A stretch of DNA of 64,000 nt from Variovorax ginsengisoli (GCF_030811835.1 NZ_JAUSRO010000001.1:62001-126000), one strand, 5' to 3'; shown: positions 18,415-27,690, counted from the first letter of the stretch. Notes: generated by a model from the letters alone, not told the origin. Translations and numbers: made by a program.

Positions 18415-18555
18415 TCACTTCTTCTTTTCGGCGGCGTTTTCTAGCTTGGAGCCACCCTTCTGGATGTCCTGGCCTGCGCCAGCGACGGTGTTGCAGCCGG
18501 CGAGCGAGGCGCCGAAGACGAAAGTGACAGCGATCAGTGCGGCGAGTTTTTTCAT
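18415..18555 (-). CDS. Entericidin-like small lipoprotein, 46 aa
   Basis: A very small membrane lipoprotein of the entericidin A/B (EcnA/EcnB) family. A signal peptide (MKKLAALIAVTFVFGASLAG) ends in a lipobox LAGC at about residues 18-21. The mature part, CNTVAGAGQDIQKGGSKLEN, shows the family's AGxGxDIxxxGxxLE pattern and ends in Lys residues. E. coli entericidins are bacteriolytic or stress lipoproteins; the role here is inferred from family only. The ATG at 18555 has an AGGAG site. A strong terminator follows, so it is probably transcribed alone. Its position next to the leu genes is familiar from Burkholderiales. Confidence 0.88.
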   Translation of the reverse strand: MKKLAALIAVTFVFGASLAGCNTVAGAGQDIQKGGSKLENAAEKKK

Positions 18556-18654
18556 GACAGAGCTCCTGCGATGCATAGGTTGTGACGTGATGGAGAAGAC
18601 CCTCCACAACAAAATTTAACCTTCTGCAGGTCAGTTGCTTGTCAGTCAAGACGC

Positions 18655-18679
18655 AAAAAAGCTGCCCGAAGGCAGCTTT
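18655..18679 (-). terminator. Rho-independent terminator after gltA
   Basis: Minus-strand hairpin AAAGCTGCC-TTCG-GGCAGCTTTTTT, a UUCG tetraloop stem followed by a T-run, about 48 bases beyond the gltA stop. It ends the sdh-gltA transcription unit. Confidence 0.9.
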
Positions 18680-18726
18680 CATGGAGCCTGATCGCAGGCG
18701 GCACGCTCGCGGTGCCGCACCGCCGA

Positions 18727-20037
18727 TCAGCGGGAGGCGATGGGCTTGACGTCGCGTTGCACCGAACCTTCGAACAGCTGGCGCGGACGGCCGATCTTGT
18801 ATTCCGGATCGCCGATCATTTCGTTGAGCTGCGCGATCCAGCCGACGGTGCGCGCCAGGGCGAACACGGCGGTGAACAGCGGCACCGGAATGCCGATCGC
18901 GCGTTGCACGATGCCCGAGTAGAAGTCGACGTTCGGGTAGAGCTTGCGCGACACGAAGTACTCGTCTTCCAGCGCGATCTTCTCGAGCGCCATGGCCAGC
19001 TTGAACAGCGGGTCGTTTTCCAGGCCGAGTTCGCCGAGCACTTCCTTGCAGGTTTCCTGCATGAGCTTGGCGCGCGGGTCGTAGTTCTTGTACACGCGGT
19101 GGCCGAAGCCCATCAGCTTGACGTTGGAATTCTTGTCCTTGACCTGCTTGATGAACTCGCCGATCTTCTCCACGCCGCCAGCCTTCTGGATGTCGTAGAG
19201 CATGTTGAGGGCGGCCTCATTGGCGCCACCGTGCGCGGGGCCCCAGAGGCAGGCCACGCCGGCCGCGATGGCGGCGAACGGGTTGGTGCCCGACGAGCCG
19301 CACAGGCGCACGGTCGAGGTCGATGCATTCTGCTCGTGGTCGGCATGGAGGATGAAGATGCGGTCGAGCGCGCGCTCGAGCACCGGGCTCACCTTGTACT
19401 CTTCGCACGGCGTCGCGAACATCATGTGCAGGAAGTTGCCCGCATAGCTCAGGTCGTTGCGCGGGTACATGTACGGCTGGCCGATCGTGTACTTGTACGC
19501 CATGGCCACCAGCGTGGGCATCTTTGCGATCAGGCGGATCGCGGCGATCTCACGGTGCTTCGGATTGTTGATGTCCGTGCTATCGTGATAGAAGGCCGAC
19601 AGCGCGCCGACCAGGCCGGTCATGATGGCCATCGGATGCGCGTCGCGACGGAAGCCGCGCAGGAAGAACTGCATCTGCTCGTTGACCATCGTGTGGTTGG
19701 TCACGAGCTTGGTGAATTCGTCCTTCTTCGGCTGGTCAGGCAGGTCTCCGTACAGCAGCAGGTGACAGGTTTCCAGGAAGTCGCAGTTGGTCGCAAGCTG
19801 CTCGATGGGGTAACCGCGGTACAGCAGCTCGCCCTTGTCGCCGTCGATGTAGGTGATCGTCGACTGGCACGACGCCGTGGACATGAAGCCCGGGTCATAC
19901 GTGAACATGCCCGTCTGCGCATAGAGCTTGCGGATGTCGATGACGTCCGGGCCGAGCGTGCCCTTGTAGATCGGCAGATCGACATTGTCGCCACCATTGC
20001 TGAACGACAGCGTGGCCTTGGTCTCGGAAGCTTTCAT
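18727..20037 (-). CDS. gltA: Citrate synthase (type II), 436 aa
   Basis: Condenses acetyl-CoA and oxaloacetate to citrate at the entry of the TCA cycle. The catalytic His residues and Asp are in the usual blocks: [21 protein letters not shown] region, the [10 protein letters not shown] block, and [15 protein letters not shown]. The N-terminal domain (about residues 1-50) and the length mark the long, NADH-sensitive Gram-negative type. The start is the ATG at 20037. It is last in the sdhC-D-A-B-E-gltA run, with 55 bases after sdhE and a clear terminator behind it. Confidence 0.98.
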   Translation of the reverse strand: MKASETKATLSFSNGGDNVDLPIYKGTLGPDVIDIRKLYAQTGMFTYDPGFMSTASCQSTITYIDGDKGELLYRGYPIEQLATNCDFLETCHLLLYGDLPDQPKKDEFTKLVTNHTMVNEQMQFFLRGFRRDAHPMAIMTGLVGALSAFYHDSTDINNPKHREIAAIRLIAKMPTLVAMAYKYTIGQPYMYPRNDLSYAGNFLHMMFATPCEEYKVSPVLERALDRIFILHADHEQNASTSTVRLCGSSGTNPFAAIAAGVACLWGPAHGGANEAALNMLYDIQKAGGVEKIGEFIKQVKDKNSNVKLMGFGHRVYKNYDPRAKLMQETCKEVLGELGLENDPLFKLAMALEKIALEDEYFVSRKLYPNVDFYSGIVQRAIGIPVPLFTAVFALARTVGWIAQLNEMIGDPEYKIGRPRQLFEGSVQRDVKPIASR

Positions 20038-20092
20038 TTCGACTTTCTTTCTTCAGATGGATTTTGGGGAACGCGCAGACGCCACGAAGGCA

Positions 20093-20371
20093 TCAGACGC
20101 GGATGATGCGCAGCAAATCGACCACGTCCGCCCCGGCCCATGCGGGCTCGGGCTCCTTTCGCTGCAGGAAGAGATCGAGAAGATCGTGGTCTGACAGATC
20201 CATCAATGTCCCCATCGCTTCGGCCTGACGCACGGTCAGGCTGGACTCATGGCGCGCGAAGAATCGCTCGATGAACAGATCGTTCTCGAGCAGCCCCCGA
20301 CGACAGCGCCATTTGAGTTTGCTGAGCGCTCGCTCGCTCAGGCGCTGGTCGAGGTCGGGGGTGGCTTCCAT
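20093..20371 (-). CDS. sdhE: SdhE/CptB family FAD assembly factor, 92 aa
   Basis: A small soluble protein that helps attach FAD covalently to SdhA. It carries the SdhE core: RALSKLKWRCRRGLLENDLF, where the RGxxE motif (RRGLLE) is key, followed by a Leu/Asp-rich helix (LMDLSDHDLLDLF). Length is typical (about 90). The start is the ATG at 20371; the frame runs 26 codons further up into sdhB and is not conserved there. It lies six bases after the sdhB stop, in the sdh operon, as expected for its function. Confidence 0.94.
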   Translation of the reverse strand: MEATPDLDQRLSERALSKLKWRCRRGLLENDLFIERFFARHESSLTVRQAEAMGTLMDLSDHDLLDLFLQRKEPEPAWAGADVVDLLRIIRV

Positions 20372-20376
20372 GGCGG

Positions 20377-21078
20377 TCAGATGGCCCGACGGACCATCAG
20401 TTCCTTGATCTTGCCGATGGCCTGGGTCGGATTCAGGTTCTTCGGGCACACGTCCACACAGTTCATGATGGTGTGGCAGCGGAACAGGCGGTACGGGTCT
20501 TCGAGGTTGTCCAGGCGCTCGGCGGTCGCTTCGTCACGGCTGTCGGCGATGAAGCGATAGGCTTGCAGCAATCCGGCGGGACCCACGAACTTGTCGGGGT
20601 TCCACCAGAAGCTCGGGCAGCTCGTCGAGCAGCTCGCGCACAGGATGCACTCGTACAGGCCGTTGAGCTCGTCGCGTTCCTCCGGCGACTGCAGGCGTTC
20701 CTTTTCGGGCGGCACGTTGTCGTTCTGCAGATACGGCTTGATCGAGTTGTACTGCTTGAAGAACTGCGTCATGTCCACGATCAGGTCGCGGATGACGGGC
20801 AGACCCGGCAGCGGCTTGAGCACGACAGTGCCCTTGAGCGTGTTCATGTTGGTCAGGCAGGCCAGACCGTTCTTGCCGTTGATGTTCATCGCGTCCGAGC
20901 CGCAGACGCCTTCGCGGCAGGAGCGGCGGAACGACAGCGTCGGGTCCTGCGCCTTGAGCTTCATGAGGGCGTCGAGCAGCATGCGTTCGTGGCCATCGAG
21001 TTCGATCTCGATGGTCTGCATGTAGGGCTTCGCGTCCTTGTCCGGGTCGTAGCGATAGATTTGGAATGTGCGCTTCAT
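20377..21078 (-). CDS. sdhB: Succinate dehydrogenase iron-sulphur subunit, 233 aa
   Basis: Carries the [2Fe-2S], [4Fe-4S] and [3Fe-4S] clusters that pass electrons from SdhA to quinone. The [2Fe-2S] site is in SCREGVCGSDAMNINGKNG near residue 54 onwards; the C-terminal ferredoxin sites are CILCASCSTSCP (about residue 148) and CHTIMNCVDVCPK (about 205). Length is normal. It is 21 bases downstream of sdhA on the minus strand. It forms the peripheral arm with SdhA on the cytoplasmic face. Confidence 0.98.
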   Translation of the reverse strand: MKRTFQIYRYDPDKDAKPYMQTIEIELDGHERMLLDALMKLKAQDPTLSFRRSCREGVCGSDAMNINGKNGLACLTNMNTLKGTVVLKPLPGLPVIRDLIVDMTQFFKQYNSIKPYLQNDNVPPEKERLQSPEERDELNGLYECILCASCSTSCPSFWWNPDKFVGPAGLLQAYRFIADSRDEATAERLDNLEDPYRLFRCHTIMNCVDVCPKNLNPTQAIGKIKELMVRRAI

Positions 21079-21099
21079 CGTGATGACCTTTGTGTGTTC

Positions 21100-22908
21100 T
21101 TAGAAGGTGCGGACCTTGGGCGGCACCGAGGCGACCGTCAGCGGCTGGAGGTTGACCGGCTTGTAGGAAAGGCGGTTGTCCTCGCTGTACCAGAGCGTGT
21201 GCTTCATCCAGTTGGCGTCGTCGCGGCCCAGCGGCGCGACCGGATCGTCCGCCGGACGTTCGTAGTCTTCCACCGTGTGGGCGCCGCGGCATTCGCGGCG
21301 CGCTGCAGCCGACACCATCGTGGCCTGCGCCACTTCGATCAGGTTGTCGACTTCGAGTGCCTCGATGCGGGCGGTGTTGAACACCTTCGACTTGTCTTTC
21401 AGGCCGATCGCCTTCACGCGCTCACGCACGGCGGCGATCTTGACCACGCCTTCGTCCATCGAGGCTTGCTTGCGGAACACGGCCGCATGTTGCTGCATGA
21501 CAGCGCGGATCTCACCGGCCACATCTTGCGCATATTCGCCGGCGGTGGTCGATTCGAGGCGGTTCAGGCGCTCCAGCGTACGGTCGGCCGCATCGGCCGG
21601 CAGCGGCTTGTGTTCCTTGAGCTTGTCGTTGAACTGGACGATGTGGTTGCCGGCCGCGCGGCCGAACACCAGCAGGTCGAGCAGCGAGTTGGTGCCCAGG
21701 CGGTTGGCGCCGTGCACGCTCACGCAGGAGCATTCGCCCACGGCGTACAGGCCATTCACCACGGCGCTGTTCTGGTCGCCCTTTTGAATCACGACCTGGC
21801 CGTTGATGCTGGTCGGGATGCCGCCCATCTGGTAATGGATGGTCGGCACGACCGGAATCGGTTCCTTGGTGATGTCGACGTTGGCGAAGTTGACGCCGAT
21901 TTCATACACCGAAGGCAGGCGCTTGTGGATGGTCTCGGCGCCCAGATGGTCGAGCTTGAGCAGCACATAGTCCTTGTTGGGACCGCAGCCACGACCTTCC
22001 TTGATTTCCTGGTCCATCGAGCGCGACACGAAGTCGCGCGGTGCCAGGTCCTTCAGCGTGGGCGCATAACGCTCCATGAAGCGTTCACCATTGCTGTTGA
22101 GCAGGATGGCGCCTTCGCCGCGGCAGCCTTCGGTCAGCAGCACGCCCGCACCGGCCACGCCGGTCGGGTGGAATTGCCAGAACTCCATGTCCTGCAGCGG
22201 AATGCCCGAGCGCGCCGCCATGCCCAGGCCGTCGCCGGTGTTGATGAAGGCGTTGGTGGATGCCTGGAAGATCCGGCCGGCGCCGCCGGTGGCCAGCAGC
22301 ACCGTCTTCGCCTGCAGGATGTGCAGGTCGCCGGTTTCCATTTCGAGCGCGGTCACGCCAACCACGTCGCCTTCGTTGTCACGGATGAGGTCGAGCGCCA
22401 TCCATTCGACGAAGAACTGGGTGCGGGCCTCGACGTTCTTCTGGTAGAGCGTGTGCAGCATCGCGTGGCCGGTGCGGTCGGCTGCGGCGCAGGCACGCTG
22501 GACGGGTTTTTCGCCGTAGTTCGCGGTATGGCCGCCGAACGGGCGCTGGTAGATGGTGCCGTCCGGATTGCGGTCGAAGGGCATGCCGAAGTGCTCGAGC
22601 TCGTACACAACCTTTGGCGCTTCGCGGCACATGAACTCGATCGCGTCCTGGTCGCCGAGCCAGTCGGAGCCCTTGATCGTGTCGTAGAAGTGGTAGTGCC
22701 AATTGTCCTCGCTCATGTTGCCGAGCGAAGCGCCCACGCCGCCTTGTGCGGCCACAGTGTGCGAACGGGTCGGAAACACCTTGGAGAGCACGGCCACATT
22801 GAGGCCGGCACGCGCGAGTTGCAGTGAGGCACGCATGCCGGAGCCGCCGGCGCCAACGATGACGACATCGAACTTGCGCTTGGTGATTTGGTCTTTGGTA
22901 TAGGTCAT
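21100..22908 (-). CDS. sdhA: Succinate dehydrogenase flavoprotein subunit, 602 aa
   Basis: Oxidises succinate to fumarate in the TCA cycle and respiratory complex II. The dinucleotide fold VVIVGAGGSGMRASLQLA is near residues 16-33; the His for covalent FAD lies in SHTVAAQGGVGA; the active-site block is QFHPTGVAGAGVLLTEGCRG. The start is the ATG at 22908 (MTYTKDQITKRKF); the frame upstream runs antisense-like through sdhD. Length is normal. Gene order sdhC-sdhD-sdhA-sdhB is conserved. Its flavinylation helper sdhE lies downstream in the same operon. Confidence 0.98.
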   Translation of the reverse strand: MTYTKDQITKRKFDVVIVGAGGSGMRASLQLARAGLNVAVLSKVFPTRSHTVAAQGGVGASLGNMSEDNWHYHFYDTIKGSDWLGDQDAIEFMCREAPKVVYELEHFGMPFDRNPDGTIYQRPFGGHTANYGEKPVQRACAAADRTGHAMLHTLYQKNVEARTQFFVEWMALDLIRDNEGDVVGVTALEMETGDLHILQAKTVLLATGGAGRIFQASTNAFINTGDGLGMAARSGIPLQDMEFWQFHPTGVAGAGVLLTEGCRGEGAILLNSNGERFMERYAPTLKDLAPRDFVSRSMDQEIKEGRGCGPNKDYVLLKLDHLGAETIHKRLPSVYEIGVNFANVDITKEPIPVVPTIHYQMGGIPTSINGQVVIQKGDQNSAVVNGLYAVGECSCVSVHGANRLGTNSLLDLLVFGRAAGNHIVQFNDKLKEHKPLPADAADRTLERLNRLESTTAGEYAQDVAGEIRAVMQQHAAVFRKQASMDEGVVKIAAVRERVKAIGLKDKSKVFNTARIEALEVDNLIEVAQATMVSAAARRECRGAHTVEDYERPADDPVAPLGRDDANWMKHTLWYSEDNRLSYKPVNLQPLTVASVPPKVRTF

Positions 22909-22912
22909 GGGG

Positions 22913-23278
22913 TCAAACTCTCCAGAGCACTTGAATGGCCCAACCCGCGCAACCGACAAGCCAGACGATGGTGAAAACTTGCAGTGCAAGGCGGATGCCG
23001 ACGGGCTGGACGTAGTCCATCCAGATGTCGCGCACGCCGACCCACACGTGATACAGAAGCGCCGCAATGACGGAGAAGGTCAGGACCTTCATCCACTGGG
23101 ACGAGAAGATGCCCGACCAGGTGTCGTAGCCGATCGGGCCACGCGAGAAGATCACCTGCGCCAGCAGGATGACGGTGAAGAGCGCCATGAGGCCGCCCGT
23201 GATGCGCTGGCTGAGCCAGTCACGCATACCGTAATGTGCGCCGACGACGATGCGCTTGGAGCCGTAATTCACAGACAT
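22913..23278 (-). CDS. sdhD: Succinate dehydrogenase membrane anchor subunit D, 121 aa
   Basis: One of two small membrane subunits holding haem b and the quinone site. Three hydrophobic helices are visible at about residues 29-46, 63-85 and 98-118. The likely haem-ligand His and quinone-site residues lie in LLYHVWVGVRDIWMDYV, the counterpart of the E. coli HxxxG...DY motif. The start is the ATG at 23278, 13 bases after sdhC. Four bases separate its stop from the sdhA start, so translation is closely linked. Confidence 0.95.
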   Translation of the reverse strand: MSVNYGSKRIVVGAHYGMRDWLSQRITGGLMALFTVILLAQVIFSRGPIGYDTWSGIFSSQWMKVLTFSVIAALLYHVWVGVRDIWMDYVQPVGIRLALQVFTIVWLVGCAGWAIQVLWRV

Positions 23279-23291
23279 GGTGCGATCCCTT

Positions 23292-23738
23292 TCAGTACAG
23301 GCCGAACAGCTTGGCGCCGAGGATCACGGTCAACGCGATGCTCAGGACCAGCGTTGCAAGCGCGGAGGTCTTGCCGAACTCCTTGGTCACCGCGGCATGG
23401 CTCACGTCCATCCAGAGGTGGCGCAGGCCGGCAATGAAGTGGTGCAGGTAGGCCCAGATCAGCGCGAGTGCCACGAGCTTGATGAAGACGCCCGGAACGA
23501 AACCAAGGCCGCTGTTGAAGGCGGCCTTGAAGCGTGCAAACGAAATTTCAGAGGAAATCGAGGTGTCGAACATCCAGATGATGAACGGCATCAGGAGAAA
23601 CATCACCAGACCGCTGATGCGATGCAGGATCGACACGATGCCCGCAGGGGGCAAGCGGTAAGTCGGCAGGTCCTTGAGGAGGTTGATGTTGCGGAACTGG
23701 CGCCGCGGTGGACGGGGTGGGGTGGCAAGCTCTGACAT
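23292..23738 (-). CDS. sdhC: Succinate dehydrogenase cytochrome b556 subunit, 148 aa
   Basis: Membrane anchor and haem b subunit of complex II. The SdhC signature SILHRISGLVMFLLMPF (about residues 36-52) and the haem-ligand block HHFIAGLRHLWMD (about 99-111) are clear, with three membrane helices. The N-terminal 30 residues are a Pro/Arg-rich cytoplasmic tail, common in betaproteobacteria. It is first in the sdh operon; the 196-base gap to the GntR gene upstream must contain the operon promoter, for which I could not fix a -35/-10 pair. The GATTTGATAGC palindrome-like piece lies in that gap. Confidence 0.96.
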   Translation of the reverse strand: MSELATPPRPPRRQFRNINLLKDLPTYRLPPAGIVSILHRISGLVMFLLMPFIIWMFDTSISSEISFARFKAAFNSGLGFVPGVFIKLVALALIWAYLHHFIAGLRHLWMDVSHAAVTKEFGKTSALATLVLSIALTVILGAKLFGLY

Positions 23739-23934
23739 GGGGGCTTTCGTTGCTTTTCGGCGGGATGGCTTGTTCTTTGTGGGAATGCAAACAACGCAAA
23801 ATTCTATTGCAATGCACCATCGGGTGGCGGGCGCTTGAGCGTCAACGCACCGGATTGCTCGGGCACTACGGATTTGATAGCGTCAATCTCTTTGGTGTCA
23901 TGTCTTCCGGGGCAGGGTTGAGGGAAGCCGGGCA

Positions 23935-24696
23935 TCAGCCCAACTCGTTGCGATAATGATGTGTATCGGTTCGATAGAGGCCGCGGCGCAGCTCCATCGG
24001 TACATCGTTGTAGGTGAGGGCGACGCGCTCGACGCTTAAAAGCGGCGTGGCCTGAGTGACGTGGAGCAGCGCAGCCTGCGCTTCGTCGGGCAGCACGGCC
24101 CGGATTTTCTCCTCGGCGCGCACCATTCGTGTGCCGAATTCCATCTCGAACATCGCATACATCGGCCCTCGGGAGGCGCGCAACCGCTCGGCCGTGAGGC
24201 CCTTGAACGGGATGCCGGGCAGCCAGAGGTCTTCGAGAATGGTCGGCACGCTCGCATAGGCCAGCACGCGTCGCACCTGGAGCACCGGGTCGCCCGTGCG
24301 CAGCGCCAGGGCGCGCGCCACGTCGGCGGTGGCGCGCTGCCGACGGCAGTCGACGATGGTGCGTTCGGCCGGACCCTTGGCGGCGAAGTCGCCGCTGTCG
24401 GGCACCAGCTTCAAAAAGCGGTACTGCACGTTGTGCTCGGCATGGGTGGCCACGAAGGTTCCCTTGCCCTGGCGCCGTACCACCAGGTTTTCCGCTGCGA
24501 GTTCGTCGATGGCCTTGCGCACGGTGCCCTGGCTCACGCGAAACCGGGCGGCGAGCTCCATTTCGCTGGGAATCGGTTCGCCCGGTTTCCATTCGCCCGC
24601 CTGCAGGCTCTGCAGGATCAATGCCTTGATCTGCTGGTACAGCGGACTGAACGACGGCGTTCCAGTCTCGGTGTAGGCGTGGAGGGGGGAGTTCAT
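23935..24696 (-). CDS. GntR/HutC-family transcriptional regulator, 253 aa
   Basis: The N-terminal winged helix (about residues 18-85) has the recognition segment IPSEMELAARFRVSQGTVRK. A UTRA ligand-binding domain follows (about 100-245), with the typical LPGIPFKGL and TPLLSVERVALTYNDVPMEL blocks, placing it in the HutC subfamily. It stands between sdhC and the divergent mdh, so TCA-cycle control is likely, although the ligand is unknown. The start is the ATG at 24696 (MNSPLHAY); a few upstream codons in frame are unlikely. An AT-rich operator-like palindrome overlaps its promoter, which suggests autoregulation. Confidence 0.9.
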   Translation of the reverse strand: MNSPLHAYTETGTPSFSPLYQQIKALILQSLQAGEWKPGEPIPSEMELAARFRVSQGTVRKAIDELAAENLVVRRQGKGTFVATHAEHNVQYRFLKLVPDSGDFAAKGPAERTIVDCRRQRATADVARALALRTGDPVLQVRRVLAYASVPTILEDLWLPGIPFKGLTAERLRASRGPMYAMFEMEFGTRMVRAEEKIRAVLPDEAQAALLHVTQATPLLSVERVALTYNDVPMELRRGLYRTDTHHYRNELG

Positions 24697-24730
24697 GGGG
24701 GCGGTTGAAGCGCACGCCGGGCGTGCGCGC

Positions 24731-24768
24731 AAGACTATATCTTATATAAGACATAAGACGCCAACCAA
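24731..24768. promoter_or_regulatory. Candidate GntR operator and gntR promoter between gntR and mdh
   Basis: A 12-bp perfect palindrome TCTTATATAAGA (24740-24751) sits in an otherwise GC-rich spacer. Its right half belongs to two abutting heptads ATAAGAC (24746-24752 and 24753-24759), and a further AAGAC lies at 24731. On the minus strand TTGGTT (24763-24768) and TATAAG (24741-24746) form a -35/-10 pair with a 16-base spacer for gntR, so a bound repressor would cover the -10. The site also lies about 140 bases before mdh. Assignment to this GntR protein is inferred from position. Confidence 0.6.
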
Positions 24769-24890
24769 CGAGAATGCGAATGGGCATAAAATATTGGCCG
24801 GTTGCGCGCCCCCGTCATGTCCGCCGCTTTGCGGCCCCCGGCAGCGCCGCATTGCCAACCTCTGTTCACCATCCTTCTGGAGTCTTCCCC

Positions 24891-25877
24891 ATGAGCAAAA
24901 AGCCTGTTCGCGTCGCCGTCACCGGCGCCGCCGGCCAAATCGGTTACGCCCTGTTGTTCCGCATCGCTTCCGGCGAAATGCTCGGCAAGGACCAGCCCGT
25001 CATCCTGCAACTGCTCGAGATTCCTGACGAGAAGGCCCAGAAGGCACTCAAGGGCGTCATGATGGAACTCGACGACTGCGCATTCCCGCTGCTCGCCGGC
25101 ATGGAAGCCCATGGCGACCCGATGACCGCCTTCAAGGATGCCGACTACGCACTGCTCGTTGGTTCGCGTCCACGGGGCCCCGGCATGGAACGCGCCGAGC
25201 TGCTGGCGGTCAATGGCGCCATCTTCACGGCGCAAGGCAAGGCCCTGAACGCCGTCGCCAGCCGCAATGTCAAGGTGCTGGTGGTCGGCAACCCCGCCAA
25301 TACCAACGCCTACATCGCCATGAAGAGCGCGCCCGATCTGCCGCGCAAGAACTTCACCGCCATGCTGCGCCTGGACCACAACCGCGCCGCCAGCCAGCTC
25401 GCCGCCAAGACCGGCAAGGCCGTGGCCGACATCGAGAAGCTCACCGTCTGGGGCAACCACTCGCCCACGATGTACGCCGACTACCGCTTCGCCACCATCA
25501 ATGGCGAAAGCGTGGCGAAGATGATCAACGACCAGGAATGGAACGCCAATACCTTCCTGCCGACCGTCGGCAAGCGCGGCGCGGCCATCATCGAGGCGCG
25601 TGGTCTGTCGTCGGCTGCTTCGGCCGCCAACGCAGCCATCGACCACATGCGCGACTGGGCCCTGGGCACCAACGGCAAGTGGGTCACGATGGGCATTCCT
25701 TCGGACGGCCAGTACGGCATTCCCAAGGACGTCATGTTCGGCTTCCCAGTGACCTGCGAAAACGGTGAATACAAGCTGGTCGAAGGCCTGGAAATCGACG
25801 CTTTCAGCCAGGAACGCATCGACAAGACGCTCAAGGAACTGACCGACGAGCAAGCGGGCGTCGCCCACCTGATCTGA
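24891..25877 (+). CDS. mdh: Malate dehydrogenase, NAD-dependent, 328 aa
   Basis: Oxidises malate to oxaloacetate in the TCA cycle. It is the LDH-like cytosolic type: Rossmann motif [20 protein letters not shown] at residues about 8-27, [10 protein letters not shown] for cofactor binding, and the active-site block [11 protein letters not shown] with the catalytic His in [11 protein letters not shown] near residue 188. The start is the ATG at 24891; the frame upstream is open but Arg/Pro-rich. It heads a plus-strand run with tam (10-base gap), the CitE-like gene, a hypothetical gene and acnB. The operator-like site before it suggests GntR control. Confidence 0.98.
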   Translation: MSKKPVRVAVTGAAGQIGYALLFRIASGEMLGKDQPVILQLLEIPDEKAQKALKGVMMELDDCAFPLLAGMEAHGDPMTAFKDADYALLVGSRPRGPGMERAELLAVNGAIFTAQGKALNAVASRNVKVLVVGNPANTNAYIAMKSAPDLPRKNFTAMLRLDHNRAASQLAAKTGKAVADIEKLTVWGNHSPTMYADYRFATINGESVAKMINDQEWNANTFLPTVGKRGAAIIEARGLSSAASAANAAIDHMRDWALGTNGKWVTMGIPSDGQYGIPKDVMFGFPVTCENGEYKLVEGLEIDAFSQERIDKTLKELTDEQAGVAHLI

Positions 25878-25887
25878 TCCGGCACCC

Positions 25888-26664
25888 ATGCTCGACTGGA
25901 ATCCCGCACTCTACAGCCGCTACGAGGACGAGCGCACGCGCCCCGCGCGTGAGTTGCTGGCGCGTGTTCCACTGACCGAGGCCGCCCGCGTGGTCGACCT
26001 CGGCTGTGGGCCGGGCAATTCCACCGAGCTGCTGGTGCAGCGCTTTCCACAGGCGCAGGTCATCGGCACCGACAATTCCGAGGCCATGCTGGCAACCGCG
26101 CGAGCGCGGTTGCCGCAGGCCCGCTTCCAATCCAGCGACATCGCGCAGTGGACGCCCGATGTCGCTCCCCATCTCATCTACGCCAATGCGTCGCTGCAAT
26201 GGGTGCCCGATCACGCCACGCTGATCCCGCGCCTGTTCGCCGCCTTGGCGCCCGGCGGCGTGCTGGCCATCCAGATGCCGGACAACCGCAGCGAACCCAC
26301 CCATCGCCTGATGCGCGAACTCGCAGCCGTCGCCCCGTGGAAAGAGCCCATCGGAGACGCCGACCGGTTGCGCACCGCCTTGCAGCCGCTGGGCGGCTAC
26401 TACGACCTGCTGGCGCGCGATGCCGAAACGGTCGATGTCTGGCACACGATCTACCAGCACCCGATGGACTCTGCCGCAGCCATCGTCGAATGGGTGCGGG
26501 GCACGGGCCTCAGGCCGTTCATTGATCCGTTGCCGGAGGCACTCAAGGCGAGCTTCCTGGCCGAGTACGAGCGCCGTTTGGCCCTCGAATATCCCGCCCG
26601 CGCCGACGGCAAGCTGCTGCTCGCCTTCCCGCGCATGTTCATCGTTGCACGACGCCATCCGTGA
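25888..26664 (+). CDS. tam: Trans-aconitate 2-methyltransferase, 258 aa
   Basis: SAM-dependent methylation of trans-aconitate, a spontaneous and inhibitory isomer of the aconitase intermediate. The sequence aligns from end to end, by my recollection, with E. coli Tam: [18 protein letters not shown] at the N-terminus, motif [16 protein letters not shown] (about residues 35-49), [15 protein letters not shown], and the C-terminal [14 protein letters not shown]. Lying in one run with mdh and acnB, it fits a role as metabolite repair for the aconitase step. The stop overlaps the next gene's GTG start (GTGA at 26661-26664). Confidence 0.94.
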   Translation: MLDWNPALYSRYEDERTRPARELLARVPLTEAARVVDLGCGPGNSTELLVQRFPQAQVIGTDNSEAMLATARARLPQARFQSSDIAQWTPDVAPHLIYANASLQWVPDHATLIPRLFAALAPGGVLAIQMPDNRSEPTHRLMRELAAVAPWKEPIGDADRLRTALQPLGGYYDLLARDAETVDVWHTIYQHPMDSAAAIVEWVRGTGLRPFIDPLPEALKASFLAEYERRLALEYPARADGKLLLAFPRMFIVARRHP

Positions 26665-27665
26665 CCGCTGTCGCTTCCCTCCATCCCCGTGACGTTCTGC
26701 TGGGCGCGCAGGCCGGTGCCGTGGCGCTGCCCGTGTGCGACCACTACAGCGGCGTCGAGGCGCGCATGCGCAAGAGCCTCGCGTTGCAGGCAGAAATGGC
26801 CGAGGAGTTCGGTGCCTGCGTCTTTGACGTCACGCTCGATTGCGAAGATGGTGCGCCCGTGGGCGGCGAGGCCGAGCATGCGGCGCTGGTCTGCGAACTG
26901 GCGCGTGCCGCGCTGCCCGGCATGCGGGTGGGCGTGCGGGTGCATCCGGTCGATCATCCGGCCTTCGACGGTGACATGGCGACCATCGCCGGGCAGGTCG
27001 CAAGCCGGCTCAGCCACCTGATGGTGCCCAAGGTCGAGTCGACGGCGGATGTCGAACGCGCCGTGGCCGCGCTCGATGCGGCCGGTGCCGGGGAGCTGCC
27101 GCTGCATGTCCTGATCGAATCGCCGCGCGCGGTTCGACACGCCTTCGACATTGCTGCGCATCCGCGCGTGCAGTCGTTGAGCTTCGGCCTGATGGACTTC
27201 GTGTCGGCGCATGCGAGTGCGATTCCCGCCGACGGCATGGGTGCCACCGGCCAGTTCACGCATCCGTTGGTGGTCCGCGCCAAGCTGGAAATCGCCTCGG
27301 CAGCCCACGCATACGGCAAGGTGCCATCGCATTGCGTGGTCACCGAGTTCAGCGACGCCCACGCGATGGGCATGGCTGCCCGCAGGGCTGCGCGCGAGTT
27401 TGGTTACCTGCGGATGTGGAGCATCCATCCCAGCCAGATTCGACCCATCCTGCTGGCTTTCTCTCCGGATGAGGAGCAGATTCACATTGCAACAAAAATA
27501 ATGGATGCAGCGGCCGCCGCAGACTGGGCTCCTCTCAGTTTCGATGGCACATTGCACGACCGCGCGAGCTACCGCCACTTCTGGCAGATTCTCGAGCGAG
27601 CCCATGCTACCGGCCGCAGGCTTCCTGAGGAAGCGCGGCGGTGGTTTGTCCCCGTCACCCATTGA
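26661..27665 (+). CDS. HpcH/HpaI aldolase/citrate lyase (CitE-like) family protein, 334 aa
   Basis: TIM-barrel lyase of the CitE/malyl-CoA lyase group. Visible marks are the early Arg/Lys region RKSLALQAEMAEEF, the metal-site acid in FDVTLDCEDGAP near residue 58, VPKVESTADVERAV, and the LIESPRAVRHAFDIAAHPRV block with a catalytic Glu. The true citrate lyase partners (CitD, CitF) are absent, so it is probably a beta-methylmalyl-CoA, malyl-CoA or citramalyl-CoA lyase-like enzyme of unknown substrate. The start is the GTG at 26661, coupled to tam. It lies in the mdh-tam-acnB run, hinting at an organic acid from the TCA cycle. Confidence 0.85.
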   Translation: MTAVASLHPRDVLLGAQAGAVALPVCDHYSGVEARMRKSLALQAEMAEEFGACVFDVTLDCEDGAPVGGEAEHAALVCELARAALPGMRVGVRVHPVDHPAFDGDMATIAGQVASRLSHLMVPKVESTADVERAVAALDAAGAGELPLHVLIESPRAVRHAFDIAAHPRVQSLSFGLMDFVSAHASAIPADGMGATGQFTHPLVVRAKLEIASAAHAYGKVPSHCVVTEFSDAHAMGMAARRAAREFGYLRMWSIHPSQIRPILLAFSPDEEQIHIATKIMDAAAAADWAPLSFDGTLHDRASYRHFWQILERAHATGRRLPEEARRWFVPVTH

Positions 27666-27690
27666 ACCTATCCCCAAGGTACACCCCTCC

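Noticed and set aside
15717..18527. 936-codon open frame on the plus strand opposite leuC and the LysR gene
   Set aside because: Antisense shadow of identified genes with biased codon use; no recognisable domain.
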